Source: Emydura subglobosa (Eukaryota > Chordata > Testudines > Chelidae). From it: a stretch of DNA of 64,000 nt. The stretch is from contig ML679966.1 of assembly GCA_007922225.1 (NCBI GenBank), positions 54,293,870 through 54,357,869 of the forward strand, given 5' to 3'. Both the position numbers and the translations under genes were made by a program. Position 1 is the first letter of the stretch. Every line of letters begins with the position of its first letter. Of this stretch, positions 23,300 to 36,300 are shown piece by piece. Below the pieces are notes generated by a model, which was not told the origin of the DNA, did no database searches, and was given only the letters and a program-made list of their open reading frames with translations.

Positions 23300-23645
23300 G
23301 TTGGCCAGGGCTGCTCCAGGCCCCCACCAGCATGGGGCTGCTCCTCTCTGGCCAGGCACCCAGCTGGTGCAGGGCTGGGGGGGGGAAGCAGCTCCTCTGC
23401 TTCAGTCGGAGTGGAGCTCAGGGCTGCCGCTCCCTCGGGAGGGCTGCTCCTCCACTACAGCCGGTGCGGAGATTGGAAGGCCTGCACCCAGCTGGTGTGG
23501 AGTTTGGAAGTGCTGCTCCTCCACTTCAGCGAGCACCGAGATTGGGGGGGGCTACACCCAGCCAGCATGGAGCTCGGGGGGCTGCTTCTATACTTTGATG
23601 GGTGCAGAGCTCAAGCCTGCTGCACCCAGTGTGGAGCTCGGGAAG
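23300..23645. repeat. GC-rich minisatellite, about 69-base period
   Basis: The block 'acccagc(t/c)(g/a)g(t/c)..ggagct/ttgg' recurs near 23352, 23487, 23556 and 23624, with 'gctgctcctc' and 'agattgg' at matching offsets. At least four diverged units are visible. The 220-residue open frame across it (23142-23804) is a repeat artefact with other long frames overlapping it. Confidence 0.6.
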
Positions 23646-25499
23646 CTAAATGACCTCAATATTACTGAAGCCTCATGGAACCCTGTAATCTTTGGCGCCC
23701 CCTCCATGGGGGTCCTCCCCCCCCAGGTTGGAAACTGTTGCATAGATGGAGGTACACTAATGATGACTTTGATAAACATTTTCATTCCTACATGTCAAGG
23801 CTAACTTCCCTAGGATTACCAACGATCATTTTGTATATAAGCAGTGCCTGTCTGAGTTAAAGAATAATTTAAAAAGTTGATTTTTAAACATTTTCTCAAA
23901 TATATATCTTTATAATTGTTCTAGGTTTTTCCTGTTTGGTACCATTGTGTTCATGGTACAAAGATGTCATTTGACAGCCCTAACTCAACCCATTTCTGAT
24001 AACGTATTATCAAAATTTCCACCAACAACAGGACCTGGAGCTGGGGGGACAGCAAGTCCCCCTGCTACACACAGAAGGGGACACCATTGAACTTATGATT
24101 CTGTAGATTTTTACGACTCAAATGTTACCTCCCTTACCTTTCTATCACAAACTTGCCCCGTGCAATGAAATTTTACTATGTTATGCTCCCAGACCATGTT
24201 TGAGGAACTCTCCCTGGCAGCTGCAGCCCTACTCCCTGCGGCTCCTGATGCCTTCACAGAGCTGCAGACATAGCATTATAGGCTGCAAGTTACATTAGGC
24301 TGTTTGCAGAAATCCTGAAAAGACTTCTGCTTGGGGGGATTCTTATGAAGAAAAAACTTCCCTTGAGGTAAAGTCTGGTTGGGCAGGTCCTGGAGGGGAT
24401 TTCAGGTGTGCACACTCACCAACTAGGAATCAAAATTTTCATTAAGACTAACCTTTTTGGCAATACTCCCAATGCATGAATCAATAGTAATTAATATATT
24501 ACTATAAAAGTACTTGTAATTAAACCATCAGGAAGAGTGCTGGACTAAACCCATGAAACCCCATGATCTAATTGCTACAACCCTTGTCCTTCCTTTCCTA
24601 ATCACCTCTCTCACTCATGTCACTGTAAACTATAAAAGGCAGGGCCCTTATCTTTCTTTACTGTAGGAATAATTAATAGTGCTAGTAATAGAGGTGATCC
24701 AGAACCAGACCATAATACTGAAAACCACCAAGATTTGGGGTGATTCTTAATCTGAACCCCATTCTGGACTTGAATTTTGGTCCTTATTTCTATAAGGTCA
24801 TATTGTGATACCCTTTCACATGATAGGTGGAAGTGTAACAATACACCTTATAAACTTACACCTTATAGGTGTAAGGTTCCATTCAACATGTGGAAAGATA
24901 TCACTCTCTCACTCATAATGGGTAGAACCTAATACCATCTATATATTGGGTCCAACCAAAACACTGTTGAATAACTGATGTGTCTTAGCTGCATAGTTTT
25001 TCTTTTCTTTTCTTGGGAGCTGTGAGACTATATCCACTACATTACCTGGAAAGTTTAGGTATAGAGTGTTCTTCCATAGACATACAACTGCTCACAATTC
25101 TTAAATCATATAGGATAAATGTTGCTACTGCATTTAGGAGTGATAATCTCTATGGGTTACATACATACTTGTTTTTTGTTTTTTTTTGGTTTGGTTGTTT
25201 TTTTAATTCTCTCCCTTGCCTTCACTTTCTAGTGACATTAGAAATGTATGCTCTTGTTTTTTCTCCCCACTTCTCCCCATTTCCCTATAGGAAATGATGG
25301 TAGACATGGGTTAGAGCTGTAAAATTCAAATCCCAGACCAGGGTTTTGGTTAGGCATATTATACAAAAGTGGAACAGCTGTGCAAAATGCAGGTCTCCCA
25401 TCTAATCCACATAGCCATTTATACCATACTCACCGAGTCAAATCTAAAGGCTGGTCCCTGAGACTCAGCACCCTGGACCAAGGCTTTGGGTAATATTGG
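23646..25499. other. Intergenic
   Basis: Repeat debris and AT-rich sequence; no exon or clear element. Confidence 0.4.
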
Positions 25500-26450
25500 G
25501 CTCCGGTGGGGAGGGGGAGGGTTTGGGGGCAGGGGCATATTCTAGAAACAGAACCAGGAGGCAAAATTTGGATCCAGAGGCCCGGGGGGATCCGGCTCTG
25601 ACTCCGCCTGTTGTGGTGAGAGAGGGAGACCGGCTCAGCCCCTCAGAGCCAGCCCAAGGTTGAGGGCAAGAGGGGGCGGGGGGGCTCACGCGAGGTTTGT
25701 CTCACTGCCCTGGCTGGCGGGGCGGGTCCCGGCTGCTTTCGAGAGATGTCGAAGCAAAGGACACGGCAGCTCGGCGGGGGCGGCGACAGCAGCGGCTATA
25801 AAGAGCGCTCGTCCGCCCCTGCTCCCATCGCCGGGCGGGCTTGCTGCGTGTTCGGAGCCGCTTGTCGCGGGGAGAAGAAGAGGTGCAAGAGGCGGGAGGG
25901 GGAGCGAGGCGGGCGACAGAGCACAGCGGGGAGGGGCAGCGCCTGTGCCGAGGGCTGCGGAGCAGGGTGGGGGGCTTCCCCCGGGCGGGCGGTGCTGGAG
26001 GAGGAGGCGCCCGCCCGCCTCTGTCCCTAAGGAGGGGGTGCCGGTGCCGGTGCCAGGACCTCGCCTGTGCCCGGCCTGGCGATGGCGGGATGCTGGGCAC
26101 GCGCTGAGCCGGAGCTGCAGCTCCTCACAGGGGCGCTGTGGGCTGGGCAGGCGCGCGGGGCTCGGCACCGCCCGCCCCAATTTCTGCATCTCCCCTCCCC
26201 GCCTATGCTGGAAGAGGGGCTGATAGCGGCCACGGCGGCTGCGGAGCACCCCAGGCTGGTCGCTTTTTCATGCCGCGTTTAGCAGCATGCGTTCCTCCGG
26301 CCGCGCTGGAGAAGGCGGAGCGCTTAGACCTGAGCCCGAGCGGCCCGGGTGCACCGCGGGGCTTTCGTTTGGGAAGGGCCGGGCGGAGGTTGTTGGCGAT
26401 ATTAAACGGTGATGCCGGGTAAACGGGCGCGTTTCATCTAGCTGGCGCAC
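25500..26450 (+). promoter_or_regulatory. CpG island; candidate promoter and 5' exon of paralog 2
   Basis: The only strongly GC- and CpG-rich stretch in the window. It has GC boxes at 25672-25681 and about 25716-25727, and a TATA box CTATAAAG with TATAAA at 25797-25802, which would place transcription starts near 25830 on the + strand. TTTCGTTT at 26363-26370 is AAACGAAA on the other strand and fits the IRF core AANNGAAA. A possible donor GCCGG/GTAAAC lies at 26419. Open frames on both strands here are the usual product of high GC. Linking it to the gene at 30012 rests on position and strand only; a bidirectional or unrelated transcript is possible. Confidence 0.6.
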
Positions 26451-29400
26451 ACGCGCTGCTGCTGCTGCTGTCTAGCTGCCACGTTTATTTGACCCACTAG
26501 ATTTTCTTGCTTGCATGTGTGGAAAAAGTCAATTATTTATATGCAGTTCATGAGTACCGGCTTATTTATTTATTTGAAACAGGGTGTTGTTCCCCCTCCC
26601 CCCTATTTTAGATAACCCTATTGTATCATTTGTTTCCTGAATCTGCAAGAAGGCAATGCTGTATTTCTTGCTACTTCTTTTCCATAGTATAAAATAGTAT
26701 TCAGTACCCTATATCATCTTTTTTTTATTTTATATTTATTCCACTTTAAACAAATACTCAGTACAATGTCATCTTCCAGCTCCATAATTTAAGCTTTCTA
26801 GCCGTACACCAACCTCTTTTTGTGTCCTATCCTTTTTCATAGAGACAGAATAGTGAGCACATGGTGCTTAATAGTGGGTCGTTCCTAGTTGGAAGGCATG
26901 GTACAGGGTCCAGTCCTGAAAGCTGGACTCAGACAAAATTTGATTGCCAAGACAAAAGAAATTTTTCCTGAGTAAACATAGTGGGTGAGTGCACAGGCTA
27001 AAGACACACACATAAAAGACCACATACATGGAGTCAGACTGTTTTGTGGAGTAATTGAATATTGTAGGCTTTGCTTCCAGTTCATTGACAGTTATGATAG
27101 GTTAGTGGGCAGAAACTAATATTTTGTATTTCAGTAGCACCCAAAGTCCTAGACAAAATTGGGGCCCCATTGTGCTAGGCACAGTACAAACATGTACTCA
27201 TGCATTTGCTTAAGTGCTTTGCTGAATTGGGACCTATGTTCTTCCATCAAAGTTAGTGAGAGTTTTGGTGTGCAAAGAATGCAGGATCAGTCCCTGGAAG
27301 AGGATACTAAAGACTTTAAAGAGTTTAAAGAAACAACTTTTCCACATAAATGAAAAAAGAAAAAGAGCTTTTAATCTATTTTCTTCCTTTTTTTTTTTCT
27401 GACCAAATACATAAAATGTTGTGAAGCTGTAGTAATGTTGTGAAGCTCTTTAGTTATGAACTTGGTACATCTAATGATGATGGGTATGAAAGTTCAGATT
27501 TAAAATTGATAACCACCACCTAAATATGTAGTCCTTGACTTGTAGGATATCTTAAAAGTAGCTGTAACAGTACAAATAGATATTAGTACAGATTATAGAT
27601 ATTAAAGTTCAAATGTAATGTTACAATTACTACATACAAAGACTTGTGTATGATATTTTTAAATAGCTACAACAATACAAATACTATATACAATATGTTT
27701 TGTTTCTTTTTATCTTTCATGAAGATTTGAAAATACTGTTTTCTTGTATTTGATTGTTTATTTGAAGCCCTGACCATCTTGTCTGGATATGGAAGCTTTA
27801 TTAATGCAATTAATATCTACCAACCCTTATAAATGCAATTTATATTTACTAAATGTTAGAAATAACCAAATAGGTTGTCCCAGGGCTGGATTGGGGAGGC
27901 AGAACTCTTTATTGCCTGTTCGTTCCACCTCCACGCTGGGAGTGAGCAACGAGGGGGTTACTTTACAATTCTTTTATCCATAACAGTATGTAAATGTATA
28001 CATTTCCAGCAACTCCCCATAGACCCTTATTTGATTACATTGATCCCTATAAAATGAATATTAACAACTATATAATGAATATAATTATACCTGCCCCTGT
28101 TTGTTGTTTACAGGATTACCATACAGAGGTCAGGCACATCACCTTAAAACCTATAATTTTTACACTAACATTCTTTAAAGTAAAGGCATGCCAGGGGGAG
28201 AAGGAAGATAATGCTTTCTTCCCACTATAAAACCTTGCACAGAAATAACAATAGGCTTATCCCCTACACAGATGACCAGAAAGGGAGGAGAAGAAGAGAG
28301 ATAACAGACTCTAACTAAAATTTATACCACTTAACGGAAACAAAGTTTACCCTTACCTTGACCCTGTTCCCTGTAATTTAGGCCTGACTACTTGTCCAGC
28401 TTTTAACTCTTTACTCTCCTAATGCTAAACATTATTTGTAAGATTATTTTCCTTTCACTTTTGTTTTATTTTGGTAACTAAAATAAAAGAGACCTTTTAA
28501 AAAAAAAATTGTAGACACTGAATGAACACATAACAAGTGGTGTATATATCTTGTGGCCACTCCCGAGGTGAATTTCAACCCTGTAAAATAGGATGGGTAG
28601 CTATAGGTATTTTTATGCATTTAAATAAATATATCAGAAAATAATAACCCACACATAGGTATTGGGATCAGTAAGATGTGGTGTTCTTTTGCTATGGAGA
28701 AGCTCACTGCCCCAAATCCAAAAAAACTTTAATACTCTTCTATCTTGGCACCATATATGACAGAGACTGAATCCAACACTTACACTACTGGATCTCAGAG
28801 TGTTATATTTTCACAGTTATTAAAAAAGTTGGTTCTTCTTCTTCTAACTGGAGTTAGCCTTACTTTTTATTTGTTAATTATATTTCCTCATATAAACGTA
28901 TTGTCAGTAAATGGTTGCAGCAATAAACATGCCACATATTCTCCTTATTATATTTGTAGTGTGGAACTTATTATGGTAACAATCCTCAAAAATTAAAACA
29001 AATGTTAAGATAGGCTAATAGGGAATGATATAAAATAGGATGGGGCTGGATAAGTCTTTCGTGTGTGTGAATGAAGTGTAATCATTGAGATGTTGGCTCT
29101 GCTGAGTTGTCAGCATAGGGTGAACAGGAAGATATTCTGCGAACCCTTATTTATAGGAGTAGTCCTTACTCATACAAGTAGCTCCATTAAAGGCAAGGAG
29201 ACTTTTAGTGATTTAAAGGTATTTGTGTTAATAAGGCCCCAAATCCTGCAAATAAGTGGACATAGGCAGACCCCTGCACCTATGCAGAACCCCATGGGCC
29301 CCTGACCAACACAGAGTTGAAAAAGCTGGAAGGTGATGCAGAGCCATCTTTCTCCAATTTTGGATTTACATTTGGCATAGCTGAGCCCATTGGCTGCAGT

Positions 29401-30011
29401 GGGAGTTCTGTGTGAGTAAAGCAAGATTTAGTGCTTAATTTTCTCCATATTATTTAGGTACTAGTTGGATAAATAATCCATGGCCCTGTGTGTGAAACAA
29501 TATAAGGATGAATCACCCCAACAGCAATTTTGGAGGACATTGTGCCTGAGGACAATGCCTCCTACTTCCCAGGCACTCTGGAGAAGGAAAGTTACTGCAC
29601 CACCTCTTAAAAAGCTTCAATATTAGAAGAGATTCCTCACACCTTTCCTCTCGTTCCCCTTTCATCCACTCATTGAGGGGCCACACATCATCTGGTTCTT
29701 GTTGAATAAGGATGACTGGCTTGCAGTGAGAAGAAGAAAGATTTAACAAATTTTGGGAAACTGAATTATATGGAAATCTTGAGTAATTATTGTAAAATAT
29801 AAGTAATAGTGAGTAGAGTTGGTTGGAAAAGGGAAAAAATTCTCACAGAGATATTCACAAAATGTTTTCTGCTTTTTGCCCAAATTTTATTTGATGGAAA
29901 TTTTCCAGCCACCTCTAATAGCAAGGTGAATAATTTAATGAACCAAGTTTAAGAGCACACCATATTTACTGAAAATTTATGACTGATGATTAAATATAAT
30001 TTTATTTTTAG
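26451..30011. other. Presumed first intron of paralog 2
   Basis: If the CpG island is the promoter this is intron 1. A CAG/CTG-like run (gctgctgctgctgctgctg) lies at 26455-26472 and a possible retroelement fragment at about 27870-28510. No further coding exon was found. Confidence 0.4.
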
Positions 30012-30304
30012 AGACCAGATAAAAGGTCTGATGGCTTCTGCACAAGTTGATCTTGAGGAAGATGGGAGTGAGAATGACAGTGACAGTAGTGTTGATGAAG
30101 AGAGCAAGATCACGGACAGTAGTCTGGAGTATTATTCTTCCTCATTTGAAGAAGAAGACGATGGAGAAAAAGAAGTGGAAGAAGATAAAAGCCACCATGA
30201 CTTTTCAGGTGTATTGAGTGCTGAAGAAGATTCACAACATGTTTCAAAAGCTGATAGGGAAGAGTCCAAAGAACTCAAGGACAGATGTGATTCCCAAAAT
30301 CCTG
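30012..30304 (+). CDS. DDX60: DDX60 paralog 2, first recognised coding exon (acidic N-terminus)
   Basis: Acceptor ttatttttag at 30011; ATG at 30031-30033 has a weak -3 (C) but a +4 G. Donor CCTG/GTGAGA, phase 1. The 91 codons are about one third Asp/Glu plus many Ser ([37 protein letters not shown]). As I recall them, the mammalian proteins lack this extension. Function unknown; it looks disordered and rich in casein-kinase-2 type sites. Confidence 0.8.
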
Positions 30305-33300
30305 GTGAGATGTTAGCTGCTTGTGCTAATGTCTGTAATTTTTATAGTGTTTTATCACATGGATCTCTTGTAACTGATTGAGTAAATCCATGTTTATTTT
30401 AGAACAAAGCGAATATCTTGGATTTCTGAAGAAATTGTCTTTATTTGTTTGGGAATCCCTGTCACAAGCTAAGTATGTACAGTGAATTTCACTGAAATAT
30501 ATATAAAAGTAATTTGTTAGACAAAAGTTTCCATTAAATCCAGTAGATGGCATTGTTAGCATCATATAGTATCTTATACTGTGACTGTCCACTATTTGTA
30601 TCAATTTTTACTACCACTTTTATCAAGAAGCTGGAGATCAGGGGTGTCAAATTCATTTTGTGGAGGTGGCCAAATTCCACTTTTACTTGATCAGTGGACT
30701 GGGCATATAGGACTCTATATTCCCCTCAGTCCACAGCAGGATGCCCACTGACACCAAAGGGAGATTTACTCAAAGCAGTCGTCTCCAACATCTTTCTTCA
30801 TCTCCTGTTCTTTCAACAGCCCCCGTTACCAGTTCTCATCTCTGTTAGCACTCTCTCTCTCTCCCAGGTCTTCTGTGGTTTTCTCCCAGTAGCTCTTGCC
30901 AGCTCTCCACTGCTTCTCTCTGTCTCCAGCAGCTCTCTTCTGCTACATCCTATTTGTCTCTGGGGCTGTCCTGTATTTTTCAGATACCTCTCACCTGCTC
31001 TTCCTATCTCTCTCAGGCAGCACTCCTCCACTTCTTTCCTGGCTCTTTATACAGCCCAGGCGCCTTCTCTTAAGCCCAGTTGGGAGGCAGCTGACTAGTT
31101 ATGGGTGCATTGAATCTGATCCCTCTGAAAGAGGCCAGTCACCCTGTGACAAGGCTCATAGTGGGATTTTCAGAAGTGCCTACGTGCCATCCTCCCTTAT
31201 TTCCCAGTGATCTTCAGTAGGAAGAGGATTGGTTCCAAGTCTTCTCTCTGGCTGGGCTAAGAAAAATCTTATAAACTTCCTGACATAAGTAGCCTTCATA
31301 TTAGGGGTGGGGTAAAGAAAGAATCCCCCAAATTGTTGGTTTGCTGGAAGGGATCTACTATGATTGGAGTCTTCTTGCTAGTAGAATACATTGACATTTC
31401 TTGGGCTGAGGAAAGAGGTAATATTCAGTATCTTTTCATCTCCCTTTAAAATTCTTCCCTATCTGAAAGAACCCATCCTTTTAAGATGTGAAAAGATCTT
31501 TGTGAGCTCTCTGAAGTCATCGGCTTGAACATAATTTTTATATATTATGACTGGGGCTTCAGGCAAGATGGTGCCCAGTATACATTCTGTGGCTGCTTCT
31601 AATGAGTCGCTTCTCTTTCAGAATAAGAAACAGCTTCTGCAGCAACAGATATGAGTGATATCATCCATGAAACTTGATTTGGGCTAGATAGCGCTCACAG
31701 TGTTGAAGAATGAGAAAATGTCCAGTACGCTGAATGAATGAAGAGGAATGTTGGCAGCTTAGGACTGACTTTAGGACCAAGAAAGATGGCTTATTTCTGA
31801 ATTAGTCTATACTACTGAATTTTAGTAGATTTTAAAACACGTGAATTAAATCTTTTATCAATCAAATGCGTTCCCTCCCCCACTTTTCCATTTTTGCAAG
31901 ACTATGCTTATACTATTTGTCTTTTCATTCAGGTATATCAGTTTACTAAAAGACTTTGTGGAATCTGAATTTTTTGTGATTGATGGGGATTCCCTACTTT
32001 TCAAGTATTTATGCAAGAAAAGAGAATACCTGCCCTTCTTTTATTTAGTTGAACGCTTTCTGCTTGATTTCACCCAGAAAGGAGCAAAATATGTAATTGT
32101 CTTCTTCAAGGTACTATAACAGCCAATTCTTATTTGCATACTGTTTAAACCACTGCACTATTTCAAAAAGAATTGTTTGATTGTAAGGTAGGAGATTTCA
32201 TCACTAGATTAAAAAAATACAACCTGTAATAATTATGGACCCAATTTTCTCCACTACCCCTAATTCATATGTAGAAGTGACCCATTTATCTAGACCTCAC
32301 ATCTCCAGTGCACCAGACTTACTCAGCAACAGCTGGTTTTCTGTCCTAGAACTCTGCTGAGGATGCAAACAATGAGCAGTCCTGGAAGATTCACATTGTT
32401 CCCTCACTGGTCCTGCAGACATCGGCCCCCCAGCTTCTGTCTATAGTAGATATCCTGTGGCATTGGGGGATGATGAGCCAAAGAGGAGGCAGAGAACCCC
32501 TATGAAGTTGTTCCTGGCCTTTCAGCCCTCCTTCCTCATCCGCCCCACGATCTGTGTGGCTTTCAATGGACACAGGTGGTTTGGAAGTAGGCCCTGCAGC
32601 CTGTTTCCTTGGGTTGGGTAAACCATGCCAGTCCTCATGGACTGATTAAACGGTTACGATGAAAATCTTGCAGAGATTTCCTTTGCTCTGTGGGTTTTCC
32701 CACAGCACAAGGCGATTGGGCTAGAGTGTAAGAAATGCAAATCTGTTTTTTCAGTTATACATGTGAAGAGATGCATAGTAACACCCAGGAAACACATCTG
32801 AACTTTATTTTCCTGGCTTCTTTTTTGAAAGAATTTTGTTTTGCAGAAGCTTCTATTAAAATGGTTTAGTAGTGTATTAAAATCAATGTATAAGCATGTA
32901 GCTAACCCTTAAAACCCATGCAGAAAAATGGCAACTATATTCACCTTGATGAAATTTTTAACCATGCATTCCCAGAATTTTATAAATCTTGATCATTTAT
33001 GGTAAAAAAAACTTATCTACAAAATAATAGCAGCCTGGGCCCAATGTTCCTCCTAGATGGAAAAATCCATGGGAAAGATGAAAGTCTGCTGGAAACTGCA
33101 AAATTGTCTATGTAGAATTTTCTTCATATCTGTCACTGCAAGTGCAGGAGTTTACAGACAGAAGGAATGGGGAAGAGACATGCTCTGTAGACATGGTGCA
33201 ACTGAGTGGGTCCTCAGTCACCACTGGAGATGACTTGCCACTTCACCTAGCTTCCCAGGGCTTTTCTCCCACATAGCAACATGGATCCTTTAAGAATCTT

Positions 33301-36300
33301 ACTTTTGTTATCTGAATTCCTGGTGGCTGTACACTGCCTTCCTCTCATGGGGAGTGGAGCCATTGACAGTAACTCCCAGGGGAAATTCTGTGTCCTGAGG
33401 GCACATATTGCAAAGTGACTGCTCCATGACTCAATCCATCCATGGCATATCTACACAGAACTTAAGGCCTTGCCTACGATGTGCCCATAGAGGGACATTT
33501 GCAGATTTCTAGTGGAAATGGAGGAAGAAGATGACTGTGTCTTCTTTATCTGGACTATGGAAATGGTTATTATATTTCTACTGGGACTATAGTAATTATG
33601 TGTGGAGCTGATAGCATTGCCTGTGCTTAAGGTTAACTGACACTTCCCATCATAAGACTCTGTTTTCAGCTGTAAAAAAATAGTATATGATCACACATTT
33701 GAAGATTATCATAATGCATATACACAAAAGAACCAAATTAAAATTGCACAAACAATCTTAATTCTGGTATTTCCTAACTTTTGACTTTGCAACCTTATTG
33801 TTCTTTTAACATAGGTTGTTTTAGATACAATGGATATATCAATCACATTTTTATATATTCAAAATCTTTTTATTGCCTTTTATCACTATGACATGAACAA
33901 ATGGAACAAATATATCATTCTGTACAATATTACTAAGAATTTACAAGTAAACCACAGTAATACATACACTGAAGAACACTATTATTTTCTTTTATGCTCT
34001 TAGGGGCAGGGATCATGTCTTTATGTGTGTTTGTACATCACCAAGTAAAAAGGGTCCTAATCATGTCTATTGGAATATAAATATGAAATAATGATACCTC
34101 AATTGTTTTCACTTTATTCAGGATGTGGAACAGATGTATTTCAGTAACCCTCGTTTCCTTTTCCATCGAACTGCGTTAATACAACACCTGAAATACAACA
34201 CTGACATCATCATTCATACAGAATTTTCCAATTGTTTGTCACCAGAATGGCAGATTTTCCTCAAGGAAAGTTATCCATATTTTATGATAATCTCTGATAT
34301 AGGACTGACCTCTCCCCAAGAAGAGTATTTACAGATTTTTATCACTCATACCTTGTCAAAGAAAATCAATGTTGTGCTCACATCAGGACTGGAGTCTGAT
34401 ACTCTTAGAGTTTATGGATATCATGCCCAGAATGTCCACAAACACCGGTTATTTTTTCAGAAGGTAAATTGCAATACATCTTCTTAACAGATTTTAAGTC
34501 AGAAAAGTAATACCATTAATATATAGAATTATATATTTAGAACATCTCAGTGATAATTTTTGAATCAAGATTGGATGTTTTTTTAAAAGATGTGATCTAG
34601 GAACTATTTTGGGGGAAGTTCTATGGCCTATATTATAGAGAAGGTCAGATTTGATTATCACAGTGGTCCCTTCTTGCCTTGGAATCTATGAATTTGAAAA
34701 CCAGGTTTCTATACATTAAAATCATGATGCAGTGATAACATTTGGCTTATCTGTATGTCTTTCATCTGAGAATCTTAATGACCTTTGCAGACATTAATTC
34801 ATTGGTGACAAATTCTTGACCCCTTCTCCACAGCAACATGCTAGGCTATAGGATTCAGTGGTGTGTGGATCTTTCAGTGCTCATTGTCATGGAAGTAAGG
34901 AGAAGGGAGGAGAAAGTGGCAGTGTTACTTCAGTTTAAAGTAACCTAGCCGAGGATTTGACACTTAATTACTGTACAATAAATGATCCAATGCTGCTTTT
35001 CTTACACTGAATAGTACTGTATTCTGTAGGTGATCTGCCTGAAATCTATGGGACTGCTCCCACAATAAGTTATACTCACTGTGGGTAAGGATGGCAGAAT
35101 TAGGCTTTGTATTGTTATCCTCATTTTACAGAGGTTTTATTCAGGTTATAAAATGGCGAATATATTTGCCCAAGTTTATATAAGTAGTTGGTGATGGGGC
35201 CAGGAGTAGATTTCCTGACTCCCAGTCCTCAGCTTTAATGTATTTATTTTAAACAAAAACAGTTTCTGATTCCCTAATGCCTGTTTGCCATGAATTTGTC
35301 CTTGAAGAAAGCTCATATGATGTACTGTAGATCATGTTCATTGTTCCTAAAGCCCTAGATTTCCCAAGCACCTAACAACTGAATGAACACCTAACAACCT
35401 GCTGAAGTACAGCTTATTCAGCAGTCTCAGGAACCTAGGAGCACCATATCTCCTTTCCTGTACTGTTCATTTTGGGCCTGATCCAAAACCCAGTGACCTC
35501 AGTAGGAGCCTTTCCTTTTGGTTCAGTGGGTGTAGCTCAGCCCTTTATTTTGTTTAACATATATAGCAGTTGATAACACTTGAATTTAGTTCTGGAGATG
35601 TGGCTTTTACCTGTTGTGACAAAGGAATTTTCTTTACAAGTGATGTTATAGTTGAAGCTTAAGCAGAATACCAATCTAAACTCATTTTTCACTAATAATA
35701 AACTTTGGGTAAAAAAGTTAATAAACTTTGGGTAAAATTTTCAAAAGCACCTAAGTGACTTAGGTGCTTTTGAAAATTTTACCTTTGATTTTGTATAACT
35801 TTGACTTGTATACTTTTATTCTCATTTAGTATGAAAAGGATCTGAAACATACTTGTGAAACCATAATCAAATACTTACAAAAATCCCAGACTACAGCCTA
35901 TCTGTATAAACATTTGAAGCTGATCTTGAGAAACATAGAAGAAGAGGTAACAACTATTTTACAATTTTTTTTCAGTTACTCAGCTCAATAACAAAAAGTG
36001 GGTTCATGCAGCAATCTGTCAGTTGTGCAGTAGAAGTCAGATAATGGTCTCATGGAAGAGGTCTTGGGACCCACTCCCAAAATCCATGGATTCCTCTGGG
36101 ATTCCAGGGGCCTTGCTGTGTACTAAATTATTCACAACAGAGGCAATTTTTTGGAAAAAAGATTGCTTACAGGATATTTAATAATAATAATAAATAACAT
36201 TGAGCACTTACACGGCTTTCCTATTCAAAACCATAGACAAATATTAATCTGATGTATTACTATACAGAGACTTACTGTACATCTTCCCTCATGAGCTTAA

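Noticed and set aside
23142..23804. 220-codon open frame
   Set aside because: It runs through a minisatellite whose period is a multiple of three; two other frames are also open there.
25660..26249. Long open frames on both strands of the CpG island (up to 187 codons)
   Set aside because: They overlap in four frames, are Gly/Ala/Arg/Pro-rich, have no family resemblance and are expected from high GC.
31357..31400. Short open stretch between a ctag acceptor and a GTAATA donor
   Set aside because: Phase out is 1, which does not fit the exon at 31933, and the peptide does not resemble the family.
31571..31663. Candidate N-terminal exon with a strong-context ATG (aagATGg)
   Set aside because: The frame ends in TGA with no usable donor, and the 70-base exon at 30403 already gives the right phase and alignment.
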